Source: DATLAN01 sp035527455 (GTDB lineage: Bacteria > Planctomycetota > Planctomycetia > Pirellulales > Thermoguttaceae). Taken from it: DNA of 22,123 bases. Position numbers and translations under genes: made by a program. Under the pieces are notes generated by a model, which was given only the letters and a program-made list of their open reading frames with translations, was not told the origin of the DNA and did not search any database. Below are positions 1-6,310 of the stretch, in pieces. The stretch's first letter is position 1; the number at the start of each line of letters is the position of its first letter. The stretch covers positions 1 to 22,123 of the forward strand of contig DATLAN010000185.1 in assembly GCA_035527455.1 (NCBI GenBank). Direction: 5' to 3'.

Positions 1-927
1 CGAGTCCCCGGGGTGGGCCAGAACCCAGAGATCCAGCACGTCGACCGGGAGGTTCGGTGTTTGAAGCAACCGCGCGATGTAGAGCATGCCGTCTCTGTCG
101 GCAAGTCCCGGTGTGGATATGCCACCGAACTCCACGCGCCAAGTGTTGCCTTCCTTGCCGAAGAAGGGCCTCTCGGCGTCGGACAATCCTGACTTGGCAT
201 CGGCCACCTCCAGCCTTTCCCACTCATCCGCCCGTCGCTCCACTTCGTCGGGAAAAGAAACGTTGCCGAGATCGTTCCGCAAGTGACAGTAGTCGGCGAG
301 GTCGAGTTCGAAGGTCCGTCTGGCGAAGAGCTCGTCGAGCGTCACGAAGGCGATGTCTTCAACGCTGAGCGTGTCGGCGAGCGTCTTGTCCAGGGACTTG
401 CTTCGTGGGGTCAGCACGATCAGGCTATCGCACTGCAGGCGGCCCTTGAGTGCCGGTAGAACAGTCGGCGCCTCTTTCTCATTCAGGTTCGCTGTGTAGA
501 TGGCCAAGGCACTCTTGCCCCCCATTCGGCCCATTGCCACAGGGTGGAAAGCCTGGCCCAAGTCCAGATCATCGCTGCAGGGGGTCAGACCATTGTCTGT
601 CGCGAATTCCGTGCGGAACGCCGGAAAGTCGAACCTGTAGCTTGACACCTCGTCTTCAGATACCGGGACAGGCCTTTCAGCATATCCCGTCGGGCAGATG
701 AAGTATCTTTGTCCTGCATCCCCATCCACTGGAACCTCGCACATTTCCTCACACCGTTCGCAGATCACCGTAGCTTCATAGCTCTTCAGAAGTATACGTC
801 GGTCAAGAAGGAATCGCACTGTCGCACTCTCAGACGGTACTATCCTGGAGGCTTGAAAGCGAGGCTCGAAGGTAGCTGCCAGTGCATCGACGACATCGGC
901 ATCACATATTGGCGATTTTCCACTCAA
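1..927 (-). CDS. unknown protein with zinc-ribbon-like cysteines, partial (runs off left edge)
   Basis: An open frame of 309 codons runs without a stop from 927 to the window edge. The only good start is TTG at 925-927, preceded by GAGAGG (935-940) at 7-nt spacing. It overlaps the 3' end of the upstream gene by 26 nt, so the two are probably translationally coupled. Cys56, Cys59, Cys63 and Cys78 form a CxxC-x3-C-x14-C pattern that could be a small zinc ribbon. Near the end of the visible part, GLADRDGMLYIARLLQTP followed by VLDLW resembles a short module (G-L-x-D-x-x-G-x-x-Y-[IL]-A-x-L-L-x-x-P) that I recall from many bacterial regulatory or ATPase-associated proteins; this is from memory, not a search. 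No signal peptide or membrane segment is seen. Function is not recognised. The neighbourhood (unknown partner, methylase remnant) makes a defence or accessory role possible but unproven. Confidence 0.75.
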   Translation of the reverse strand, partial: MSGKSPICDADVVDALAATFEPRFQASRIVPSESATVRFLLDRRILLKSYEATVICERCEEMCEVPVDGDAGQRYFICPTGYAERPVPVSEDEVSSYRFDFPAFRTEFATDNGLTPCSDDLDLGQAFHPVAMGRMGGKSALAIYTANLNEKEAPTVLPALKGRLQCDSLIVLTPRSKSLDKTLADTLSVEDIAFVTLDELFARRTFELDLADYCHLRNDLGNVSFPDEVERRADEWERLEVADAKSGLSDAERPFFGKEGNTWRVEFGGISTPGLADRDGMLYIARLLQTPNLPVDVLDLWVLAHPGDS

Positions 928-2017
928 CGAGGTACCTCTCTATCAGTTGGTCGTTCTTGCTGTCACCGAGGTTGTTGCGGTTCGGCATGCTCAGATTAAC
1001 CGTCCTTGCTCCGATGCGCCCCTTGCCGGGGAACTTGAAACACAGGGAAACGTGGGTGATCTTCACGCGATTGAGATCGACGTTCATGCCTCGAAGGCGC
1101 TGGGCCAGGTCACGGTAAGACCTCACTTCCACCGTATCCTTGGTGTTCAACTCAGGATGGAAGCGAATGGCCACGACGCGAACGTATTCAATGTGATCTG
1201 CAGGATCCAGCTCGAACTGCCAGGGTAGCTTGAAGCGGTCAAGATCATAGATCAATCGAACATCCTGATGCTGGAAGAAGTCTCTGCTGCCGATGATGTG
1301 CTCGGCAAAAGCATCACGGGAGAATTCGACCAGCTCGTTCTTGGTAGCCTTGACCTTCAGTTTCCCCGACGAGGGGTAGTACACCATGGTTGCGTAGAAG
1401 ACTGGCCGATCGTTCTCGACAACGAGCGTATGCTCTCGGAATCGTTCCATCGCTTTTACATAATCCTCGTGACAGACAACATAGGCAATCTTCTCAATGT
1501 CCTTGTAGACCTCCACCTTAACGTCCACGCCTTTCTCGAGGCTGCCGAGGTAATCGGAAAAGGCGGCTTGGAGTTGCGGCAGGCCCTTGTCTGTGTCCTC
1601 GATGACGAGAGGGTTCCTGCCACGGAAGTCCGAGTATCCCTGAAAGTGGTCAATCGTCCACCAGTCGTGAGCCGTGTTGAACGTGTCTCTGTGCTCCAGA
1701 AACAAAGTCATAGCGAGGTTATGCGCGGTCATGTCCCCGCAGTCGATGTGCCAACGGCCTGCAGCTTCAACTAGGCAAGGCATTCCACGTTCGGACGCAA
1801 GGTCGTTCAGGTTTTCGAGGTCGTTCGCAATTCCGCGCCTTGTATCCTCAGGCAGCTCAGAGTAAGCATCGTACACGTCATCCACGTCGGCCTCTGCGCG
1901 GCCACTCCATGCGATCTCTCGGAGCGTTTCGTAATGCTCAAAGAACCGCTTGAGTAGTGCGTTGCTCGTTTTGCGGAAAAAGGATTTCTCCCGCAAGGGA
2001 CTGTGAATCGGTTTCAT
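902..2017 (-). CDS. hypothetical protein, 371 aa
   Basis: Complete reading frame ending in TGA at 902-904. The frame is open further upstream, but ATG at 2015-2017 is chosen because GGGAAG precedes it by 8 nt and the upstream codons look non-coding (Arg/Pro/Ser-rich). The protein is soluble, with no signal peptide or membrane helix. The N-terminal third is helical and acidic (around EADVDDVYDAYSELPEDTRR). The middle carries an aromatic-rich stretch (HDWWTIDHFQGYSDFRGR), and the rest alternates beta and helix. I recognise no family. It overlaps the next gene by 26 nt, so the pair is probably a co-expressed two-gene unit whose products may act together. Ordinary codon use and good Shine-Dalgarno sites argue that it is real and intact. 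Confidence 0.8.
   Translation of the reverse strand: MKPIHSPLREKSFFRKTSNALLKRFFEHYETLREIAWSGRAEADVDDVYDAYSELPEDTRRGIANDLENLNDLASERGMPCLVEAAGRWHIDCGDMTAHNLAMTLFLEHRDTFNTAHDWWTIDHFQGYSDFRGRNPLVIEDTDKGLPQLQAAFSDYLGSLEKGVDVKVEVYKDIEKIAYVVCHEDYVKAMERFREHTLVVENDRPVFYATMVYYPSSGKLKVKATKNELVEFSRDAFAEHIIGSRDFFQHQDVRLIYDLDRFKLPWQFELDPADHIEYVRVVAIRFHPELNTKDTVEVRSYRDLAQRLRGMNVDLNRVKITHVSLCFKFPGKGRIGARTVNLSMPNRNNLGDSKNDQLIERYLVEWKIANM
935..940 (-). promoter_or_regulatory. ribosome binding site supporting the TTG start at 927
   Basis: GAGAGG on the minus strand lies 7 nt before TTG 925-927, inside the upstream coding sequence. It is the only Shine-Dalgarno-like site near the beginning of this open frame, which has no ATG in reach, so it decides the start. 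Confidence 0.55.
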
Positions 2018-2436
2018 GGGCTTGACTTCCCGTTCTGGTCTGAACCACTTTCTCTGGACTCCCCGCGGCGGTCGCTGCCCTGCCCGGTGCTCCGAAGCAT
2101 GCATCGACGGAGGAACCCTGATTCCACCCTGGTTCCGAGCGGAGGCCGTTGCCTTCTCGCCCCGATCGCTTGAGCGCGGCCTCATTCGGGATGAGAGTCA
2201 GCGGAGGTCCCCTGCACCGCGCCCGACGTGCCCTTCGGCACGTGGTTCGCCATCGCGAGCCTCTGCTCACCCGCAAGCAATGCAAATATTTTAACACGCT
2301 TCAGCCCGCTTTACCAGCGATTTCGCCGTCTCACAGCGGTTCGCCTCTGAATGCATCCGCTTGCAGGGGCCGGGCAGCCTAGGCGCCGAGCGGTTCCCCC
2401 CGAGGCTCCGGCTGATCCGCCGGACGAAATAGGTCA
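2018..2436. other. intergenic region between divergent genes
   Basis: About 420 bases without a supported gene, separating the leftward unknown pair from the rightward membrane-protein gene. It should hold the promoter for the leftward genes. A TTAAAATATT tract on the minus strand near 2283-2293 is the only AT-rich element, and no good -35 accompanies it. A perfect 7-bp inverted repeat with a 4-nt loop (ACGTGCC, CTTC, GGCACGT) lies at 2226-2243 without a U-tract. Open frames here (for example 2016-2294 plus strand) look like GC-rich noise. Confidence 0.5.
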
Positions 2437-2465
2437 TTGACATGAGGCCATAGGGTGGTCATAAT
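2437..2465 (+). promoter_or_regulatory. sigma70-type promoter for the small membrane protein
   Basis: TTGACA (2437-2442) is a perfect -35 and CATAAT (2460-2465) a 5-of-6 -10, separated by exactly 17 bp. Transcription would start near 2472, giving a leader of about 50 nt before the preferred ATG at 2522. It would also begin almost at the GTG at 2474, so a leaderless form from that codon cannot be excluded. Confidence 0.7.
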
Positions 2466-2521
2466 ATGGCGATGTGACCCCGGCAACGCAGGCTACCCGG
2501 CTTGCACTGGAGGCGATGAGC

Positions 2522-3061
2522 ATGACTTGGCCTGACTTGATCAAGATGACCCCGGACATCGTAACGGCTCTTGCAGTCGTGGTCGGGGTAATCGTGGCAG
2601 CCCTTGGGCTTAAGACCTGGCGACGCGAACTTCAAGGTCGAGCTCGGTACGAGCTTGCTTTGAGCATACTCATGGAGGTCCGCGAGATTCGGGATGCGAT
2701 TCATTCGTTCCGTCGCAAGCTTGCCGAACTCGATGGTCCACCTGACCTGATGACAAAATGGGAGAAGATCAGGGAGCCGCTCAAAGAACTCGACAGTGAT
2801 CTGAAGGTCGCCAACATCATCTTCGGTGATCGATTGCACAAGCCGAAGATGGCCCTGAAGGAGTGTACGGACGAGATCATCCTCAGTATCAACAGTTACC
2901 GCCGGCAGCAGGAAAGCAAGCAGAAGGACGAGCGGAGGATGGAGAAGATGGACAGCGAGAACGCAATCCTCTGGGGCAAGCCCGACGATGAGTTCAGTCG
3001 GAAAGTCGATGCGGCAGTAGGAAGCTTCGATGACGAGCTGCTCGTCTTCCTGAGGAGATGA
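2522..3061 (+). CDS. small membrane-anchored coiled-coil protein, 179 aa, unknown function
   Basis: The chosen ATG (2522) follows GGAGG (2509-2513) by 8 nt. An earlier in-frame GTG at 2474 has no ribosome binding site, although it sits at the predicted transcript start. Residues about 8-28 (roughly PDIVTALAVVVGVIVAALGL) form a single hydrophobic helix. Positive residues directly after it (KTWRRELQGRAR) suggest a short N-terminal tail outside and a cytoplasmic body. The remaining ~145 residues are highly charged and helical, with heptad-like stretches (EVREIRDAIHSFRRKLAEL) typical of coiled coil. Proteins of this shape are common as anonymous genes in accessory regions. The strong private promoter shows it is transcribed on its own, opposite to the preceding pair. 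Function unknown. Confidence 0.75.
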   Translation: MTWPDLIKMTPDIVTALAVVVGVIVAALGLKTWRRELQGRARYELALSILMEVREIRDAIHSFRRKLAELDGPPDLMTKWEKIREPLKELDSDLKVANIIFGDRLHKPKMALKECTDEIILSINSYRRQQESKQKDERRMEKMDSENAILWGKPDDEFSRKVDAAVGSFDDELLVFLRR

Positions 3062-3109
3062 CGGCGATCTTCTTGGGCTTCTGGGACTGATAGGGAAAGG
3101 AGTTCACCC

Positions 3110-3277
3110 GTGGCGAAGCGAAGAGGACGACCCGCAACCCGAAACGCCGGCGGCAACGCACGCACCCCGAAGGCCGAGAACTACAAACATCCCGTCGACT
3201 GGATGGGCCACGAGTCTGTGACGACCACTCGAAATCTATTTCCGCGGATTTTGCGTCGCCCGGATTGTTCATGTTGA
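3110..3277 (+). pseudogene. N-terminal remnant, probably of a type III restriction-modification methylase (mod)
   Basis: GTG at 3110 is preceded by AAAGGAG at 7-nt spacing, so a real gene began here, 48 nt after the membrane-protein gene. The start reads (M)AKRRGRPATRNAGGNART, then PKAENYKHP. From memory this matches the N-termini of a class of site-specific DNA methyltransferases (basic AT-hook-like head, then NY[KR]HPE...). After KHP (about 3193) that similarity stops. The frame continues as VDWMGHESVTTTRNLFP and ends in TGA at 3275-3277 after 55 codons, whereas the full family member would be several hundred residues. DWMGHESVTTT faintly recalls the C-terminal box of tyrosine recombinases (L-G-H-x-S-V-x-T-T), but it is too short to call. 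The break coincides with the end of an oppositely oriented GH127 fragment, so this is a rearrangement scar. Confidence 0.4.
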
Positions 3278-3754
3278 GCCACCACATGAAGAGAATGCCG
3301 TTGGCATTCATGTTGGTGACCACAACATCAAGCCGCGACTTTGCCTGGTTAATAAGCGAGTCGTCATGGAGGATGTAGCCCAATCTAACCAAACCATCAA
3401 ACCAGTACCCTCCTCCCTCGTATGGCCATCCGCCATTAGGCCAGTAAAGCCGGTCGCCTGTCATCTTGTAATCGCTTGCCCAAGCCTGTCGAAACGCCTG
3501 ATTGAACTCGTCCATGTGCCCGGTATATCCGTCCCGCGCCGTGATACACCAGTCGCGCAGCCAGCCTGCGGGCTCAACCGCACCGGGCGGTAACGGAATG
3601 AATGCCGGGCGTGTAGGCGGTTCGAAAGGTCTCCCATAGTTCACTTTCCCTGGTTTACATTCATCTGTTCCTCCTTTGCCAAGCAATCAACTGCTGCAGC
3701 AGCGCTCAACATGAAAACCAACAGAATCATCCTGCCGGCCATCTGGATGCCCAT
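3249..3754 (-). pseudogene. GH127-like glycoside hydrolase, N-terminal fragment with frameshift
   Basis: The start ATG at 3752-3754 has AGGAG at 8-nt spacing and encodes a signal peptide (MGIQMAGRMILLVFMLSAAA...). That frame hits TGA after ...NVNQGK. The family-like sequence continues in the next frame from about 3650 (GKVNYGRPFEPP), so a one-base slip near the GGGAAAG run has split the gene. The second frame carries hallmarks of GH127/DUF1680 beta-L-arabinofuranosidase-type proteins: LPPGAVEPAGWLRDW, then WPYEGGGYWFDGLVRLGYIL, then NGILFMWWLNMNNPGD. Recognisable sequence ends near 3249, after about 150 residues of a family that usually exceeds 550, where it meets the methylase remnant. The catalytic region is missing, so no enzyme can be made. 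Its stop-start overlap with the 44-codon ORF upstream suggests it once belonged to a leftward operon. Confidence 0.65.
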
Positions 3755-3888
3755 CAAATTTTCTCCTGATATATCTGTTCAACCGGCTCGGCGGCAAAAC
3801 TTGTTGCTGGAAGCATCGCTCCGAACGCGACGACTGCCGCCACGAGAAGACTACGGGTCAACGATCTTGAGGCTGAAACTGTGTGCAT
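3754..3888 (-). CDS. 44-aa signal-peptide-only ORF, probably gene remnant
   Basis: ATG at 3886-3888 follows GGGAG by 7 nt. The product has a charged head, a clear hydrophobic core (RSLLVAAVVAFGAML) and a plausible cleavage site at SFAA|EPVEQ. It ends only 12 residues later, in a TGA that overlaps the start of the GH127 fragment (TGATG). A secreted 10-residue peptide is unlikely, so the simplest reading is the head of a larger secreted protein that lost its body by deletion. The same frame runs open upstream into the CBM9-like gene (see that entry), so it may also be a distorted tail of that gene. Low certainty that it is functional. Confidence 0.4.
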   Translation of the reverse strand: MHTVSASRSLTRSLLVAAVVAFGAMLPATSFAAEPVEQIYQEKI

Positions 3889-3917
3889 GTCATGTCTCCC
3901 GTTATCTTTGGTGTGTG

Positions 3918-4712
3918 TCATCGCGCCCCAGCCCGCGTCGCGGTCCAGTAGAACAGGCGGTCCGTCGTCCCCTTGGCCATGCAGTCTGGAAAGCGGTGCT
4001 CGGGCGGCGCCTTGCCGCCTGTCACGTCGCCCCAGAGGAACTCGCAGCCCATGCGGAAGACGAGACCCGCCTTGATCTCAGGCGCCTTCCGGTAGAGGAC
4101 CGTCCATGGGAACTTGATCTCCTGCACGAACCCCTTGCCATCCGGATCGGCCCGGTAGGCCATCTGCGCGCCCTGGCCCAGATCCGTTCCGCCTTCCTTG
4201 GCCTTCAGGAGCGTGTTGTCCGTGCCGTCGCGGGAATCCTGGGTCTTCCAATGGGCCAGCGAAATCGCCGGCTGCTTGGGCGCCGTGTAGTACCAGGTCG
4301 TGTTCCAAAACGGGTGATCGGTCACCATGTGTATCTGCCAGCAGTCCGATTTCCAGCCGTCGTTCGGGTTGATCGCCGGATCGATCGCGCTGAACATCGG
4401 CGTCGGATCTTTCCATTTGGCCGCCAGATAGAGGTTGTCGGCGTCCCACATCGCCGCGACTTCCGCCGGGTAGCGGTCGCGCACCGCGGCGTCGGCGAAT
4501 ATCCAGATGCGGCCGGAGCGGTCCCAGTCCTCGAGGTCGCCGTCGATAACCACCTTGCCAGGAGCCGGCAGCACGAGAATGCCCTCGTTCTGGCTCATCT
4601 GGCCGATCATGTTTTCACCCGCCTGAAGGGTGGCGTTCGCGCCGCTGCTGCAGGCCAGAATGGCCATGCTCGCGAGCACGCAGGCTGTTGCCGATAATCC
4701 GCTGATTCTCAT
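3918..4712 (-). CDS. secreted CBM9/DOMON-like domain protein, 264 aa (partial paralogue of giant protein A)
   Basis: ATG at 4710-4712 follows GGAG at 9 nt. Signal peptide MRISGLSATACVLASMAILA ends before Cys21, so it could be a lipoprotein, although ILAC is a weak lipobox. After it, ENMIGQMSQNEGILVLP and VVIDGDLEDWDRSGRIW match almost residue for residue the N-terminal domain of the protein at 16929-20834 (residues about 28-255). Similarity continues through AAKWKDPTPMFS, YRADPDGKGFVQEIKFPW and CEFLWGDVTGGKAPPEHR. This is a CBM9-like jelly roll (opening V-[IV]-D-G-x-x-x-D-W, closing with the calculated frame for carbohydrate binding). Compared with A it ends abruptly at FYWTATRAGAR-stop. Reading the next frame there gives RDAGWG, closer to A's KDAWGE, which suggests a frameshift that cut off a longer protein. 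It may still act as a free binding module. Confidence 0.7.
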   Translation of the reverse strand: MRISGLSATACVLASMAILACSSGANATLQAGENMIGQMSQNEGILVLPAPGKVVIDGDLEDWDRSGRIWIFADAAVRDRYPAEVAAMWDADNLYLAAKWKDPTPMFSAIDPAINPNDGWKSDCWQIHMVTDHPFWNTTWYYTAPKQPAISLAHWKTQDSRDGTDNTLLKAKEGGTDLGQGAQMAYRADPDGKGFVQEIKFPWTVLYRKAPEIKAGLVFRMGCEFLWGDVTGGKAPPEHRFPDCMAKGTTDRLFYWTATRAGAR

Positions 4713-5042
4713 GTGTCGTTTCTCCGTCTGGTTGGTGGTTCGTTGTAACTCAGCCGCGCGACCCGGCCGCTCGCGACGTCCTTGAGTGAGGCGACGTCGT
4801 AGCACATCACTCGGGCGGCGTCGGCGAAACCTTGACGGACCGGAGCAGATCCTCGGGGCCGTGCAGGATGAGTCCATTCTTAACCCGCATTTCTCACAGC
4901 CCGCCAGATCGTGGCTCGGGCGGCTTTTTCGGATGACCACCTGCGTTTTATACGCAATGGTGGCCTACACAATGGCTTTGATCTTCATGCTCGCATCCTT
5001 TCTCCAAGACGGACGACCACAGAGGGTGCCTTTTGACGCCGG
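4713..5042. other. gene-poor scar between CBM9-like gene and SGNH esterase
   Basis: 330 bases without an intact gene. On the minus strand, a ribosome binding site (GGAGAAAGG) precedes ATG at 4986-4988, which encodes only MKIKAIV before TAG (4965-4967), as if a gene start had been left behind. The C-terminal fragment of a protein-B-like gene follows at 4807-4884. An imperfect hairpin (CCACC and TGCGT pairing with ACGCA and GGTGG, 2-nt bulge, loop TTTAT) spans 4937-4963. No promoter is evident. Confidence 0.5.
4807..4884 (-). pseudogene. C-terminal fragment of a protein-B-type gene (third copy of the duplicated domain end)
   Basis: The minus-strand frame ending in TGA at 4807-4809 reads KNGLILHGPEDLL, then RSVKVSPTPPE-stop. 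It matches the ends of the two tandem domains of the 1491-aa protein: KNGFILHGPEDLL then WPVKVSPTPP, and GLTLHGPEDLL then RSVKVSPTPPDE-stop. The DNA is also very close to 10936-11010. Upstream of about 4885 the similarity disappears and no start is available, so only the last ~25 codons of a former gene survive. It lies directly before the partial copy of protein A's N-terminus, which repeats on a small scale the kind of genes in the main operon. Confidence 0.7.
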
Positions 5043-5054
5043 TCACAGACCGGC
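5038..5054. repeat. perfect hairpin at the stop codon of the SGNH esterase
   Basis: GCCGGTC (5038-5044), loop ACA, GACCGGC (5048-5054): a perfect 7-bp stem with a 3-nt loop overlapping the TGA at 5043-5045. It could stabilise the mRNA end or cause weak termination. No T-run follows on either strand, so it is not a classical intrinsic terminator. Confidence 0.4.
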
Positions 5055-6281
5055 AACACAGATGCTTTCGAGGCGCAATTGTCCTTTCTTTGCGCCTTTC
5101 GGCAGGAGCGGGACGATCTCCAGAACGTGCTTCCCGGGAGCGAGTTCTCGGGAAATCGGTCGCCAGAGGAAGAGGTTGCCATTGCCGTGGGGCATGTGGA
5201 GAGGCCAAACCTCCTCTTCGATCGCCTTGTCGCCCTGATATCGCACATACGGATGAGGTTTGCCGTCTATTCGGATTCTCGCCGCCAACCCATCCTGATT
5301 GGCTTCGCCAAACAATCCGACAAACGTCCCCTCGAACTTGATCCGGAGCGGCTCGATGGCTCCCGCATGCTTGGCGTCACACAGGGCGACATCGTCCATC
5401 CAGCGGCTGGATAGGCCGTCGAACCAGAGGGAAGTACGGTAAGTCATGGCGCGGCTCCATCCCTGGGGAAGCGGCGTTTTTACAAGCCGGATGCGGCTGC
5501 GATTCCGGTACTCGCCGTACAGAGGTGTCTTCGGAACCGTGCAGACGCGCCCCTCCGCCACCGCTTGCTGGAAGCCCTGGCGCACCGCATCGTAGAAAAC
5601 GGCGTAGCCCGCGTCGTCCGGATGCGCCTGGTCGAAAGGCCAGAGGGCGTCGATGTCGGTGCCGCCGGCGATGGCTTTCTTCATCACCGGATGCAGATCG
5701 CCTTGACCAGTGTGGTAGGCGTTGGCGAGTTCGATGTGGGCCGTTCGCAGGACGGCCAAGCCCGGCTTGGCGTCTTTGGCGAAGTGCCACTTGAATCCGA
5801 AGAACACCTGTTCCACCGGAATCCCCCGGCCGATCAGCGTTCGCAGGATCGTCTCGTACGAGACGAGGTTCTTGGGATCCTTCTCGTCGATCCCGTCGTT
5901 GGCCGTGAAGTCCAGGAAGACGAGATCCGGCTTGGCGGCCAGGACGTCCCGTTCCAGCCGGAACATCCCCAGATCGGATCCGGTGCCGCCGATGGCGGCG
6001 TCCCGGAGCGTGAACGGGCACTTGGGATACCGCTCCTGCAGGTATCTGCCCATGAGGGCGCGATAGCTGGTGAGCTGCGGGTCGCTGGCGTTGGCGCCCC
6101 ACGTCAGGGATCCGCCGAAAAACACGACTGTGAGCGGCTCGCCCGCCTTCGCCTTGCGGTCGAACTCGGCGAACGAGGCGGTTGTCGGCGAGGAAGCGGA
6201 TTCCGCATGTCCCGTTAGTGCGTTCATCACCAGCAATCCTCCGAGAAGAAGAGCCGTGCAACGCCAATGTTTTCTGCACAT
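5043..6281 (-). CDS. secreted SGNH/GDSL-family hydrolase (probable carbohydrate esterase), 412 aa
   Basis: Start ATG 6279-6281 has AGGAG at 5 nt; upstream in-frame ATGs lack this. Signal peptide: MCRKHWRC head, core TALLLGGLLVMNAL, cleavage near GHA|ES. SGNH blocks in order are FFGGSLTWG (Ser near residue 55, GGS instead of GDS), GGTGSD (~98), DFTANDG (Asn ~124) and DQAHPDDAGY (Asp/His ~216-219). After residue ~240 comes a beta-rich domain with FEGTFVGLFGE and RIRIDGKPH, like the jelly-roll domains that accompany such esterases. Family knowledge points to removal of acetyl or similar acyl groups from polysaccharide outside the cytoplasm; the substrate cannot be read from sequence. It is the last intact gene of the leftward cluster, starting 29 nt after the URO-D stop. 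Confidence 0.85.
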   Translation of the reverse strand: MCRKHWRCTALLLGGLLVMNALTGHAESASSPTTASFAEFDRKAKAGEPLTVVFFGGSLTWGANASDPQLTSYRALMGRYLQERYPKCPFTLRDAAIGGTGSDLGMFRLERDVLAAKPDLVFLDFTANDGIDEKDPKNLVSYETILRTLIGRGIPVEQVFFGFKWHFAKDAKPGLAVLRTAHIELANAYHTGQGDLHPVMKKAIAGGTDIDALWPFDQAHPDDAGYAVFYDAVRQGFQQAVAEGRVCTVPKTPLYGEYRNRSRIRLVKTPLPQGWSRAMTYRTSLWFDGLSSRWMDDVALCDAKHAGAIEPLRIKFEGTFVGLFGEANQDGLAARIRIDGKPHPYVRYQGDKAIEEEVWPLHMPHGNGNLFLWRPISRELAPGKHVLEIVPLLPKGAKKGQLRLESICVAGL

Positions 6282-6310
6282 ACGATCTCCTTGCATCGCG
6301 CCCATTCGTC

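Noticed and set aside
2474..2521. GTG at 2474 as start of the membrane protein
   Set aside because: No Shine-Dalgarno site and nearly at the predicted transcript start; ATG 2522 has GGAGG at 8 nt. A leaderless form cannot be fully excluded.
3197..3245. Tyrosine recombinase gene
   Set aside because: Only about 10 residues resemble the family box; no catalytic R or Y context can be seen.
3711..4697. 328-codon plus-strand open frame
   Set aside because: Antisense to the CBM9-like gene, whose protein aligns well with protein A; the plus frame has no family resemblance.
5038..5054. Hairpin as intrinsic terminator
   Set aside because: Perfect stem but no T-run after it on either strand, and it overlaps a stop codon; kept only as a hairpin.
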